A stretch of 64,000 nt of DNA, from contig JAKCWW010000669.1 of assembly GCA_026260175.1 (NCBI GenBank), positions 1-64,000 on the forward strand. Reading direction: 5' to 3'. This DNA is from Reticulitermes lucifugus (taxonomy: Eukaryota; Arthropoda; Insecta; Blattodea; Rhinotermitidae). Under the pieces are notes generated by a model. It made no database searches. It saw only the letters and a list, made by a program, of their open reading frames with translations, and was not told where the DNA came from. Every line of letters starts with the position of its first letter. The first letter of the stretch is position 1. Shown here in pieces: positions 44,040-55,459 of the stretch. A program made the position numbers and the translations under genes.

Positions 44040-46390
44040 GGTGATCCCGTAATTGTTAATAAAAAGGTTTTAAATACTTACCCTATAGCTTAAAATACCA
44101 TACAAACATTGCTAAAGTATCAATTCTCGCAATACATGTATACTAAATTCTATGCTATGTAACAGGTGATCCAATCGTGGCAAGAAGTCTACTTATTGAC
44201 ACTATTACGTACTTAAATTCTGTCCTGTGTTGTTAACGAAAAGTAATTTTCATATTTGAGGTCAATAAATAAAGTCTCCCATTTCCATGGTCTAAGATGG
44301 ACGGCATGAACATGTAACATTGTGGACGACAGCGCATAGTGAGAGGATAATATTAAGAGGGGCCTTAAAAGAAGTAGAATTTCAGGATGTGAACTGTCTT
44401 CGTCCGATTCAGAAAAGGACCAGTGGCGGGCCCTTGTGGGGCAAGAGTGCAATCTCATTCTCTGTACAAGCCGTGAAATTCCTACACGAGTTACTTTGAT
44501 CGTTAGTTAAAAGTGTCTCCTATGTCAGGAATTGCTTTCTTTAGTAATAATTTTAATAAGATAAATTTTAACCCATGATTACTTAAAGAAAATAACATTC
44601 TCACAATAAGTTCATCATTAAATAACAATTTTCTCTAACATGCAAGGTGATATTTCCAACTGCTTTCACACTTCTCAACAAGTTAATTTACACCCTTTTC
44701 CAAAAACATTCAGCGTAACACTGACAACAGGAGTCTGGGATTCATTACCAGACTGTAGTGAGACAGAAGTTTAATTAATTGAAGACACATGATATTTGAT
44801 CAAATCCAGGTATTGTCCTTGAAATTAGTTTTAATATCCCCACAACAATAGAGTTTACATGATAGCAAAATTGTCTAAGAGATAAAGACTCCGTAGAAAA
44901 AACTACATCATCAATTTTCTGTTCAAAGTCAATAAATTTTCATATTGTGTTATCAGGGTTTATAACATATATCATGTTGGTTATAATTCATATATGCAAA
45001 AAGAGGCAAAATAAATTTGTTCATTTGTTTTTTTAGCGTTGATATGTATTTATAATACTTGTAAACAAGACATAACTAGCTCCTGCCGTATGACAAATAA
45101 GAAGGTCTGTCAGAAAATGAGTGTACTATGCAAATGTTTTTGGTTTTTCGCTTTCAACGCTAAAAAACCAGTTCACATTTGACTGCATTGCTATCTCCCT
45201 ACTTTTCCAAATAATCACATAGTCCTCGCCACAATTCAGGCATTCATAGGGTCAATATTCGGTGGAATTTTTATTTCACATTATCCCTGTTATGCCATGA
45301 TATTCATAACATTTCAAACGAAGAAGGAAGGAAGGAAGTAACACGGGACGCATAAAATTTTATAACGAGGATTCTGCCTTTCTTTCGTCGTTAAATTTGA
45401 ACAGAAATGGTTGTATGAACGGGGAATTAAAATGTATAGGAGCAATTAGAATTGCAGAAGAAACAATTACGGGAACAAAATTTTTTATTAAACGTATAGT
45501 TACAGCACTTCAGAACAGCAGAGAGAACCCACAACAGCTGTCCTGCTTTGCTATGACACAAGTATTAATAAACACACAATATTTCTGTGCACAATATATT
45601 GGAAGCGGGACATTGAGGTATATCTGCTGTCTGCTGCTGCTTGGTCCTGTAAGCTATGTGATGGGCTCGGCTTCCGTCCGTGTCACGCCAAATGTCTGTA
45701 AGCCTTACGTATTTTATAATCGGATAAGTGTACAGAAGTCATAATCCTCGAAAGCGAACAAATCTGTGGTTGTTTTCTTTCACGTCACCAACGCGACATT
45801 TCGTTACAAGCCCATGCACATAACCACTGAGTAAATTCAGGTTACTTCCTCCATAATCTGTTCAGCTGACTGGTCGTGGCATCTCTGATTTACCGACTGA
45901 ACCACATATTTTGTGCAAAGATTGCAGGTCTAGCAGTGGATGTTGCTGATTGCCTCTGGATAGGAACTAGTCCTGGGTCCTTGTAAACACTGTAATAAAC
46001 CTTTAGGTTCTATAGAATGAGGGAAATGTCTTGATCATCTGAGCAACTACCAGATCCTCAAAAATGATTCTGTTTGATGGGGTTAGTTATTTAGTTTGTT
46101 AGCTGGGTGCAATACCACAAGGAAGGACATATTCATCATTATAATTAACGAATAAACAAACCAATCAAAGGACAAAAAAGCAGTTAGCCAAACAACTAAG
46201 CAAGAAAGCGAGCAAGCAAAACAATCAACAAAGAAAGGAAAAACAAAAAACGACATGGATTGAAGTCGTTCCCTAAGACGTCAACAGGCGCTGACCTACT
46301 CAAACTCTCCTCCCTTTATTTACCTAAATGTTCATAACCGTTTTCACAACAGCCCGCCACTCTTCCATATTATGAGCCAGATGACTTTAG
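44040..46390. other. Intergenic stretch with a small inverted repeat
   Basis: Contains a pair of inverted 15-bp arms at 45028-45042 and 45154-45168 (separate entry) and a GAAG microsatellite near 45322. A 115-codon frame at 45397-45744 has no domain that I recognise. Confidence 0.4.
45028..45168. repeat. MITE-like inverted repeat, 141 bp
   Basis: Arms TTTTTTTAGCGTTGA and TCAACGCTAAAAAA face each other across 111 bp. No target duplication identified. The TTTTCGCTTTCAACG part recurs at about 36430. Confidence 0.4.
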
Positions 46391-46394
46391 TCAT

Positions 46395-46525
46395 CATCAT
46401 CATTCTTTAGTCTGCCTTACGACAGGTCCATAGACTATTCCAAAGCGAGTTCTGAACAGATTGCGATCTAGTGCTTCCTCTTTCAATTTTCCATGTCCTC
46501 TAATTTCCTTAAAGTCATCCACATC
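46395..46525 (-). mobile_element. RTE-like LINE 3' end, short fragment
   Basis: Shares the CTTACGACAGGTCC ... TTCCTCTTTCAATTTTCC ... CCTTAAAGTCATCCA order with 26370-26490 and 35350-35470. More diverged and truncated. Confidence 0.6.
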
Positions 46526-48114
46526 CAATTTCAGAAAAATAAATGTTAAAGTACTTCTTCCATTGTACACAAGCCGTGGAAGTGGTACATTGCTTTTAGG
46601 TCCTCCGATTACATTTGTCTACATCTTTCTTCCCTTCCATGCGTGCTACATGAACCGTAGGCTGAATTTTCTGAGCTCTCTTTATCCTAATTATAGTTAG
46701 TGAAGAGTATGCAGATTTGGAAATTCTTCATTTCTTCAACTTCTGCAGTCTACTCTCCCTTATCACTTTTCGAACTTTTTATCACTATAAAACACCAAAA
46801 CACACACACAGTTTTTTCCGTCTCATACTTATGAGGCTCTGACAGAGAATAGTTTCACAATGCCTATTCTTGGGTCGCGTATTTCAAACAATTCTAGTGA
46901 GAACAAACACAATTTTACTGCTCTCCCGCTACTTCCCACAGTACACGCCACAATCCAAACTTTGTTCTAATTGCCGGATTAGCTTTATTATTCTGCGTTG
47001 ACACAATTTCGTGTACTGCGCTGTCGGCCATCTTGCCACAATTCTTTCCCCTAGCGATCATCTTTAAATATGTGGCCACGAACTCCCCTTGTATAATTAT
47101 AATCGGTGTATGTTCTTCAGTTACAAAATTTAAGGACATGTAAATTTATTTTCTGACCGACTCTTTGATAAGGCTTAGAAGATGTGGAAAGGAAATTGTC
47201 TAGGGTGAGAATTCTAATTAGGACGAAAACACTCCATTCCATACTGTTAAAAATGACGAAATAACACTGTAAGAAGATGCGATATACAGAACATGATAAG
47301 GTCATGGACAGAGAAATTTAACAAATGAATCTTTTATGTGAGAGAATTTGTCGGAAGACATAGAAGGAGGGGGCATTAAAAATGTGAAACCTTCTAGTAC
47401 TTAACGATAAATAGTGTCTGATAGTTGAACACGTGACACAGATATTCAGAAAAAAACTGCATGGAAAAATGTACAACAAGAATTTTAACTTACCTGGAAA
47501 CTTATGAAATAAAAATATATGTATAGAATTGAAAGGACTTGCCAATATTTATATTTCACAGCATGTTTAAAGTAATCAGTAGTAAGGAGGTGAAAAGTGG
47601 CCATAAACTAAAGTCAGAGTTGTAATACGGATCATTTAATGAGATCACTGGAAGATGTATTAAGATGACAAAAGAAAATATAGTAAGGAATGAAATATTA
47701 TGTGAAAATGTTGTTACTTTTTTCAGTGATAAGAAAGCCACAAAACGTTTAAGTGGCGTAAAAACACTGAAAGAATGACGGAGGAAAGATTACGGCATAA
47801 TATATTGGCATAGGAGGAGCAGAAAGAAGAAAGAGGAGAAAAATATGAGTGAAGAACACATAATAAGCTAATTATTTGCGGTAAAGGTAGTGAGAATAGG
47901 TTAAAGTGGAAACTGGAGACGGCGAACTTTTGAGGGATGAAGTAAAGAACAAAAAAAGGATATTAACTGTCAGGCGTTTAGCTTTGGTTTGTGCGTTACT
48001 CTACAGCGCTGTCAAGTCTACCGGGCACGCAGCGTCAAATGAGGTGAAGGATTACCACTACGCAAGCTATTGCAAAGACTGGTTACCTATTTATTTAAAG
48101 ACGCTTTAATGTCG
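46526..48114. other. Intergenic stretch, no recognised feature
   Basis: AT-rich sequence with short frames only. Confidence 0.4.
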
Positions 48115-48345
48115 ACAGAGAAGGAGAGGTGCGGGCCTTTCGGTGCTTACGGCAGTGACAATGAAGACCATGGTTCAATCCCGGGTCAGTCCATGTGGGA
48201 TTTGTGGTGGGCAAACTGGCACTGGGACAGGTTTTCCCCGAGTACTTCGGTTTTCCCCTGTCAATTCCATTCCACCGGTGCTCCATTACATGGAAAAATA
48301 AAAAAACTAATTATCTTCATCACAGGGTTGAACAGTAAGCCTCAA
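48115..48345 (+). mobile_element. tRNA-derived SINE, family 3
   Basis: A B-box-like GGTTCAATCCC at 48172-48182 is followed by a body with GGTTTTCCCCGAGTACTTCGG and CAATTCCATTCCACCGGTGC. Runs of this type are known from termite and cockroach SINEs. The ends are approximate. A decayed relative may lie at 61925-61985. Confidence 0.5.
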
Positions 48346-48594
48346 AGCTGCGGTGAGTCCGTAGCATCTGCTGCGGGGCCCTTCTCCCCCCCCAAAAAAA
48401 GGTCGTCTTTGAAGGTTGTTGTGGTGGACTATAGAAGGGAATGTGGTCACAAATGTTTAGTGGGTAAGACTTAAAAACAAACGGTCCTAATAGCTCTTGA
48501 AGGCACCGTTGAAACGTCCCTTGAAGAAACTGTGTGGAAACACGAAAACCTTAAATAATGTAACAGGTAATTTGGACAAGAATTTAACCGGATA

Positions 48595-49080
48595 AAAAGC
48601 TGTGTCTGTCCACGTCATGAAGGCATACAATGGGATAAGAGGTACAGCTCCACTTATTTTTTTCCTTTGGTACTAGATGAAGGCGAGTAGACATATTCAA
48701 GCCGCGGCCACTTTACCTCTTGGAAAGAATCACGGTATTCATTGAAGAAGAAGCTAGGTGGGCCACAGGACCGGTCTTGACGGTTTTGGATAAGAGTAAA
48801 ATCTCTTGCTACTTCCGGGATTTTTTTTTTCCTTTGATCCATTTTGTACTTTTCAAATCCTTCCGTCCTTCTTCATGTCACTTATATTCCATATTACTGT
48901 TCTTATACGACAAACGCAACACAAACATCCATGCCCCCCCGGGATTCGAACCCACAATCCCAGCAAGCGAGCGACCGCAGACCCACTCCTTAGACCGCGC
49001 GACCGCTGGGATCGGCGGGATTCGAATCCTGGGCAGTCAAGCCTGTAGCAGGTTGCTATGCCGAATATGCCACCCCGGCT
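48595..49080 (-). mobile_element. SINE family 1 copy split by a younger SINE
   Basis: Blocks of family 1 run from 48600 to 48822 (GTCCACGTCATGAAGGC ... ATCTCTTGCTACTTCCGGGATT) and resume at 49016 (CGGGATTCGAATCCTGGGCA) to about 49080. Removing 48823-49015 leaves one continuous SINE with its B box restored, so that segment is an insertion. Confidence 0.8.
48823..49015 (-). mobile_element. tRNA-Leu-like SINE, family 2, nested in family 1
   Basis: On the minus strand it starts CCGATCCCAGCGG and has GCGGTCTAAGG, like the A-box region of tRNA-Leu, then a B box GGGTTCGAATCCC at about 48949-48961. It ends in a run of A (poly-T at 48821-48830 on the plus strand). A 7-bp duplication CGGGATT lies at 48816-48822 and 49016-49022. 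The 3' body differs from the family 2 copies at 51.0 and 62.1 kb. Confidence 0.8.
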
Positions 49081-49475
49081 CCAATTGCAACCGTGTACCT
49101 CCCGGAATACAAGTTCACAGATAAACCAACTTTTCGGAGTGATTTGAGAGAGTGGGAAAGGAAGCGACCGTGAAATTCCCCTTGGAAGGCTGTGGAAGAA
49201 CACGACATTTACAGATGGTACACTCGTAGATCGCTCTGATAGGTAGCTCGGCTAAGCTTGCAATGCAGGCGCAAGAAGCGGATTTCAAGTAGTATGGCTG
49301 CAGGAATTCGACGTAATAACGAGGTTTAGTACGTAATTGTCCTTATCTAACACTGCCACGCGCTTAAGTAACAAAATATCACGTGTAATGTACAGGTATG
49401 AATATTACGTGTGTGGACAGGAAGGAAGAGAAAGGAGAAAGCGATGCGTCACGTGATTTGCGTCCAGGTGTAGGC

Positions 49476-49482
49476 TATAAAA
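49476..49482 (+). promoter_or_regulatory. TATA box of VPVP-repeat gene 2
   Basis: TATAAAA, 49 bp before the start codon. The transcript should start near 49505. No strong initiator is visible. Confidence 0.7.
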
Positions 49483-49530
49483 GCAAAGTTGCAAATCTTA
49501 CAATTTCGAGATCTGTCAACCCAACTAGAC

Positions 49531-49542
49531 ATGGAGGCACTT
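49531..49542 (+). CDS. VPVP-repeat secreted protein 2, exon 1 (four codons)
   Basis: ATG GAG GCA CTT, then the donor GTAAGT at 49543. In phase 0 with 51688-52398 it gives MEALVFVLLVTCSVALA, a typical signal peptide. Confidence 0.88.
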
Positions 49543-49935
49543 GTAAGTACAGTGTAGATTTCTAGGAGTATTTTGCTATTTTTATTCGTGATGCATAATC
49601 ATAGCACCGGTCATCAAAACTAATAGGACTGTTTATAAAGCGGTTGTTAACCACCATATTTAAGATCCAAGAAATCTGTGTCGTTCTTAGCGAGGGAATT
49701 TATATGCCGATTACAGTGGCCGTGTTATCTAAGACAAGAAGTCTTGCACAGATCGACTACTAAGGTCTCGGGGTTGAATTTTACTCTAGTCTTGAGTATT
49801 TGTGTATTGTGTTGTCCCGTGTACTGTATTTATCACTTATTTACAGACTCTGTCAATACGCAGCCTATACCGTAGAGTGTCGAGTGATAGCACAATTGAC
49901 GAATTGGAAAGAACGTGGAAAAAATGTTTCGGATC

Positions 49936-49969
<34 letters not shown>

Positions 49970-50043
49970 CACATGTTCCGTGCAGTTGCTTTATATACGT
50001 AAGTTTTTTACCACCAACCACTGCAGAATAAATTTATTTTTAC

Positions 50044-50088
50044 ACTCCTACATGTTTCGGCTGACCATTTCAGCCATCAGCAGGGAGT
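50044..50088 (-). ncRNA. Hammerhead-ribozyme-like motif H5
   Basis: On the minus strand: ACTCC, CTGCTGA, stem II (GGCTG/CAGCC), GAAA, CATG, TA, GGAGT. Stems I and II pair fully, but core position 6 is C, not A. Confidence 0.5.
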
Positions 50089-50234
50089 CAACGTACATAG
50101 ACATTTGCAACATACATCGTGTATACAATATAATATAATATAATATAATATAATATAATATAATACAATATAATATAATACATATAATATGCAATATTAT
50201 ACACGTTGTACTCTGCGAGTATCTATGTACGTTG

Positions 50235-50279
50235 ACTCCCTGATGATGGTTGAAATGGTCAGCCGAAACATGTCGGAGT
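50235..50279 (+). ncRNA. Hammerhead-ribozyme-like motif H6 (canonical core)
   Basis: ACTCC, CTGATGA, stem II (GGTTG/CAGCC), GAAA, CATG, TC, GGAGT. Every invariant core base is present and the predicted cut is after C50274 (GUC). Stem III is only the self-complementary CATG, so activity may need a dimer. Confidence 0.6.
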
Positions 50280-51009
50280 GTAAAAATTAGTTTATTGTGC
50301 AGTAGTTGGTGGTAAAATACTCACATATGTTTCGGATCTAATTTGAAGTAATACTCAGGAATTTTCCTGAAGGGAATGAATAAATACACAAAAATGCTTC
50401 ACAGAACTATCTGTCATCAAGTGAAGAATTTAAACCAGGACCTCCCTAATACAAGCAGTTGGTGCTAATCGAGGGCGACATTTGTTTGTCGCGTGTGATT
50501 TGGCGTAAATGAAAGGATGATATTAAAATGGATAAGAAAGAAACAGATTACAGTGTTATGCACTAGGTTTAGATGACTGGGATCGGGACGAGTGGCAGCG
50601 CCTTGTAGTGCATGGAATTTCTTGAATCAGCCAATCTACTATCAGTTTTCGAGAAGGAACGCGCTCTGTGGAGTTGGTTTTGGTAAAGGCGATGAATTCC
50701 AAAGCTGAACGGAGAGAGAACGATTTCGTAAAAGCTAAAAAGAAGGAAGTATTCTTCGTATATGCGACTTCCGTGGAATTTCAGAATCAACAGTGAGTTT
50801 TTCGCTATACACACTGGTTCTGTAACAGGCAAGCAAGAAATGATTAGTATGACATTTTTATGAACATCACGTCGCGCCTTTCTGTTGTTGTGTACAAAGT
50901 GATGGATTCTAGAGCACATAGAAATTAAATTGCGAGTTACATAGGCAGGGAAATTCTACAACAGTTACAATCACTGTTGTCTTCTGAAGAAGAATTCTTG
51001 TTTATTAAG

Positions 51010-51293
51010 GATTTTTTTTCTCCCTATGGCTCGACAGCCCTTAGGGGGCCTACGCCTCGTCATTTTACGACGCTTCACGATCACACTGATAGACACACCA
51101 AGTTCGGTAGGACTACTCTGGACGAGGGACCAGCTCGTCGCAGAGACCTCTACCTGACAACACANNNNNNNNNNNNNNNNNNNNNNNNNNNNNNNNNNNN
51201 NNNNNNNNNNNNNNNNNNNNNNCGATCCTAGTAAGCGAGCGGCCGCAGACCCACGCCTTAGACCGCACGGCCATTGGGATCGGCTTGTTAAAG
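51010..51293 (-). mobile_element. tRNA-Leu-like SINE, family 2, interrupted by the assembly gap
   Basis: Minus strand head GCCGATCCCAATGGCCGTGC at its right end. The body (for example GCAGAGACCTCTACCTGACA on the plus strand) matches 62125-62358 block for block. The A-rich tail is at 51011-51020 (plus T run). The 58-N gap replaces the stretch holding the B box. An imperfect direct repeat near CTTGTTTATTAAGGA and CTTGTTAAAGAAA may be the duplication. Confidence 0.8.
51165..51222. other. Assembly gap (58 N) inside a SINE
   Basis: Aligning with the intact copy at 62125-62358, the missing stretch would be about 55-65 bp, so the gap is about the true size. Confidence 0.95.
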
Positions 51294-51687
51294 AAATTAT
51301 CCTTAGCAATTTAAGAGATGAGGCAACTACAGGAATTAAAACTTATACCAGTAGTCATTTAGCAGACAAAATTATAATAAATACATAAAAGAGGCACCTA
51401 ATATATGTTACTTCCTTACATCATAACATATCAAACGCCAGCTTGAAAGTATTCGTATGTCACTCTAGAAAGGCAGAGGATTAGTATAAAAATTTTAAAT
51501 AATAATCTGTAGCAATGTGTAAAGTACTTACGAACCTTAGGAATACATGGCCCGGTTGTGCTGACGAAGTGTACGTGTGTACAGTATACTGCCAGTAAAT
51601 GTCCATGACTATAGGTGGGTATAAGAAGGTTCACTTATCCACGATCTGTTCTATTTCGTCTAAAAAGTTCTTTATGCTTGTCCGCAG

Positions 51688-52398
51688 GTCTTCGTCCTTT
51701 TGGTAACGTGCAGTGTTGCACTTGCTGAAGAAGGGAAGACCCCCAAGACAGAGAAGCGTGGCTTATATGGCTTGGGCTATGGCCACGGGTTGGGCAGCTA
51801 CGGGGGAGGATATTCTCTGGATCACGGGAGCGGCTACTCTCTCGGAGGCCACGACATCGGTCTACTTAGCGCCGGGCACGGCCTGGGGTACGGCGGAGGA
51901 TACGGATACAGTGAGGGCCACGTGAAGGCCATCACCATCACCAAGGAAGTCCCTGTCCCTGTGCCACAGCCTTATCCCGTAACCATTGAAAAGAAGATTC
52001 CTGTCCCTGTGAAGGTTCCAGTAGCAGTTCCTGTAGATAGGCCCTACCCAGTTCACATCCCTAAGCCTTATCCCGTGCCTGTAGAGAAACCAGTACCCTA
52101 CCCTGTGGAGAAGCCCGTCCCATATCCTGTGAAGGTCCCTGTTAAAGTCCCTTATCCAGTGTCTGTCCCCGTGCACGTACCTAAGCCTTTTGCTGTCCCT
52201 GTGCCCAAGCCAGTGGCTGTCCCTGTTCCTCAGCCCGTTGTCGTCCACAAGTCAGTCCCAGTTCTAGTAAAGGATAGCAGTTTTGGGGGTCTTGGAACAT
52301 ATGGCGGTATTGGCTCTGGGTACAACCTTGGACATGAGGGTCTCAGCTTCGGGCACTCACTGGGTGGTGGCTATGGCTTTGGAGGGTACCATAAATAA
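51688..52398 (+). CDS. VPVP-repeat secreted protein 2, exon 2; cuticle-type structural protein, 240 residues
   Basis: The joined protein has a signal peptide to about residue 17, a TEKRG site at 25-29 and a Gly/Tyr/His-rich stretch (GLGYGHGLGSYGGGY). ITITKEVPVPVPQPYPV then opens a region of about 115 residues of PVPV, PYPV and PVKV units with charged spacers (Lys, Glu, Asp, His). The C terminus is Gly/Tyr-rich and ends FGGYHK. It is closest to gene 3, sharing the TKEV block and the order of PYPVPVEK units. Role: a secreted structural protein, probably of cuticle. No enzymatic domain and no R&R chitin-binding domain is seen. A resemblance to dipteran Vajk-type cuticle proteins is a guess. Confidence 0.88.
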   Translation, partial: VFVLLVTCSVALAEEGKTPKTEKRGLYGLGYGHGLGSYGGGYSLDHGSGYSLGGHDIGLLSAGHGLGYGGGYGYSEGHVKAITITKEVPVPVPQPYPVTIEKKIPVPVKVPVAVPVDRPYPVHIPKPYPVPVEKPVPYPVEKPVPYPVKVPVKVPYPVSVPVHVPKPFAVPVPKPVAVPVPQPVVVHKSVPVLVKDSSFGGLGTYGGIGSGYNLGHEGLSFGHSLGGGYGFGGYHK

Positions 52399-52399
52399 G

Positions 52400-53735
52400 C
52401 GAAGACTCTTACTGCATCGTGAAGTAACTGCGGCCTTATACGTGATACTGGCTTACTCTAATGTTCAGAAAAGTGCGTTGAGAGATCAACAGGTGTTTTA
52501 AGAGCACTATTTGAAAACACAGTATTAACTGCTGGAAGACGTGCTGCACTATATGCCAGAAAATACATATGACAAAATGGCAGCGATTAAATCAGCACAA
52601 GCAGGAATTGTGAACATGATCCAAAGGCAAGAAAATTAGAAATACTCTATCTTCCATCATTTTTATATTCTGTTTGTTCTTCTCTAGACAATGGATATGT
52701 AAGATAGAAGAAATTCTTTGTAATAACTCAGAAAACTGCATCATGTTTTCCACGCATAAACCAGCATCTTTTCAGCGTGCCAGTAGCTTCAAGTCACAAC
52801 TGAGCTGCCATCGTAGACTGCACCATGGCATGTAAGCGCCCTCGAATTTCACAGCCTGTGACGTTTCGCTTTTGGTGTTGTTGGGCGAGAAAAACATGAA
52901 GAAGTGTCATCGTATTTAATTGTGAACTTCGACTTCTAAAGCGCCGGAGAGATCAGTGTCTCTTGTAACTTCTAAGGCAAAAATGATTTAACTGTGTGTA
53001 TAATGTATCATGATATTACATTAAATGTACAAATATATTTTATAACAAAATTTACAGATTTATTTGTATTTAAAACTTATGTGAAAAGATAGTTGATACT
53101 TACAATGCTCATATCAATGCGGGTAGAAATTTAATCACTTTTTGTCCTAAGTTGGCAATTTATTACATTAATATGTTAAAACTGTGAATTTTGTTAATAT
53201 CAAATACATAATCGTTGGTGATTAAGAGACGAGGCTGGAGATCATGTGTTCACGAAAGAACAGAAGGAGTTGCGTTGCATACTCCAGAAAATTTTACATA
53301 TTTGAAGTCTCTGAAAAATTCAGAAAATTCCAGAAACATCAACTGACTTACAAGAGGTAAAATGGAAAGATTTGTGTAATATTTTTAAAGCTGCCAGAAA
53401 CACTGGATTGTCAGAAAATCAGGCGTAATGTATCTTGCAATAAGAATTCCAAATATTCACATTTAGCCTCTCCGGGTTCCAAATTTAACAATGAAACATT
53501 ATCATTAGATATGTATCATAGCAATTAATCACTTGTCTTGACAGAGAATTCACAATTCTGAAACACAACACACTTTACAAGCAACCTGATTTAGGAGATT
53601 AAGAGATTTTAGTGAAATTTTGGCAGCGAAAGAAGTTGTAAGCATACAATATGAGTTGCAGGAGAAGAGCACAAGAAACTGAAGTAGGAAAATCGAGTAC
53701 GGCAATACTGCTCGGAGTGGTTTTCCGTGGCTGTG
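52400..53735. other. Region downstream of gene 2
   Basis: Contains the 3' UTR of gene 2, with end unknown. No other feature recognised. Confidence 0.45.
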
Positions 53736-53743
53736 CTATAGGT

Positions 53744-54201
53744 CAGTGGTATTCAACCTGGGGTACGCGTACCCCCTGGGGTATGCGAAGACATCTTAGG
53801 GGGTACGTAAAATTAAAAACAAATAAATATATTTTTCATGATAAACACTGAATAATCAGGGCCAGATTTAGGGTTAGCCACAAGAGCCCCAGGCGTAAGG
53901 ACATGCGATTTGGGAGCGCCATTTCTCTCTCTCTCTCTCTCTACTTTATGCGATTCTTATCTGTGCGGCTAGTTTCATTTTATTCCACATAGTGCATATA
54001 ATATATTTGTTATTTAATAGCTTGACTCTCCTTTTTTCTCATTTAAAACTAATTATTTAATACATTATTTTGGATATAATTTATTTAACCTATTTTAAAT
54101 GTAGATTATAACTTGAATTATGCACCAACAACTTTGGGGGTACAAAGTTGAAGATAAATTATATCTGAGGGTACGCGAACAAAAAAGGTTAAATACCATT
54201 G
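53744..54201. mobile_element. Non-autonomous hAT element with 8-bp target duplication
   Basis: Terminal inverted repeats CAGTGGTATTCAACCT and, inverted, CAATGGTATTTAACCT. Duplications CTATAGGT (53736-53743) and CTATAGGC (54202-54209), one mismatch. The interior of the 458-bp element has GGGGTACGCGTACCCCCTGG near the left end and a CT microsatellite at 53924-53942. No transposase frame. Confidence 0.85.
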
Positions 54202-54209
54202 CTATAGGC

Positions 54210-55444
54210 TACGGCGGCTGTCCTGGCACCATACTAGAGCGTAGAAAGTAAATAAATAAAATGATATAGGGATACAACAGGTAATGAACTCCTGCTAAAA
54301 TCATGGTATAAAATCCTAACATCCACCCACCGAGCTTCGTGGTTTGTGAAGTGTTGATAGCCACCCAAGCAGTCAAGATATTAGAAGCATTTACGAAGAC
54401 CGACAGTGCACGAAAGTCCGACTTTGGCTCCCGTTCCGAGTCAGTGTAATTCAGTCTGTCTTCACATCTTTTTCCTCTAATACACCTATATTCCTATACA
54501 TAATCCTACACGATTTATTCGTTGTCTCCTTTCTTGTAGTTCCTCGATAAATTTAGTGATTAGCTGCTCAAAAAAGCCTTGTATGTGTAACAGTTAAAGG
54601 TACTGTACAGTGTTCTTTCTTCAAATCATGCCCAGTAATGTCATCAAGGTTACACAAACTGCTTGAATGAAACTGAAACGAAAAATACAGAGCACGGTGT
54701 CTCGCATTTGACTTTCCATTTTCAGTACAATAACCCCTATTATTACGAAGGCTCATTTAAACAGTTTTTGAGTTAAAGGATTTCAATCCCTTTCTCAAGT
54801 CGTTTAATACATTTTCGTCGCGGACAGAGAGCGGCACAACCATGCGTATAATCCAACCTGTCCACAGCAGCAATGTCAGTCATTGTGAGATAGGCTTCTA
54901 TCACTACACTGAATAGGTCGAGAAATTGCTCGCACGTAGATAGAATAAAACAGAAAATCCCATATTTTTGAATAAATAAAATGACTAGGCCTATAATTTC
55001 CGAAATTCACACGAATTTCAAGAAGCGAACACGTGGACTGGATATTCTGTCCTTCCAGTCTGCCTCACGTGTTATTTTAAAAATTAATCCATTGAAATGA
55101 TTTTGATAAGTTACTGCTTTGGGCAAAGATCTACATTTTATGAATCAAACTGTACTTGTTAAATGTTTTCTCTATGTAATAACTGTTGATAAGTAAGTAG
55201 ATAACACCCTTGGCTTAAGTCACACACCGGAATGTATTTAGCAGCTTGCCATGTGCTCTGTGAGTTATGAGCTTAGGCCAAAGAAACAGTTCAGCATAAA
55301 CCACAAAATAAAACATGGCACAACCAGATGACAGCACTTCAATAAATGACACGACTGCTTGGCTTAGTGTAAGAATAAAGAACCCAGCGATAAAACAGGC
55401 CGTGGAACAGTGCGTGAATATTATGGTAGTCCTCCATAAGACCT
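54210..55444. other. Intergenic stretch, no recognised feature
   Basis: No gene or repeat recognised. Confidence 0.4.
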
Positions 55445-55459
55445 GAAGGTGGTTAATTA

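Larger units (their letters stand above)
49938..50326. mobile_element. Hairpin element with two opposed hammerhead-like motifs and 14-bp flanking duplication
   Basis: The direct repeat ATGTTTCGGATCTA lies at 49924-49937 and 50327-50340. Inside are a TA microsatellite (to about 49968), a left arm (about 49995-50107), a (TATAA)n centre (about 50126-50190) and a right arm (about 50213-50325) that is the inverse of the left with only scattered differences. Each arm contains one hammerhead-like motif (H5 minus, H6 plus). No open frame. It resembles a MITE in shape, but the 14-bp duplication and ribozyme cores point to a Penelope-type retroelement derivative. Confidence 0.75.
49543..51687 (+). other. 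Intron of VPVP-repeat gene 2
   Basis: A 2.1-kb GT-AG intron (acceptor TGTCCGCAG) with an inverted hammerhead-like pair at 49938-50326, a family 2 SINE at 51010-51290 and an assembly gap. Confidence 0.8.

Noticed and set aside
51862-52248. Minus-strand frame over VPVP gene 2, and a similar one at 60493-60963
   Set aside because: Antisense readings of the PVPV repeats. The repeated codons keep the opposite frame open by chance.
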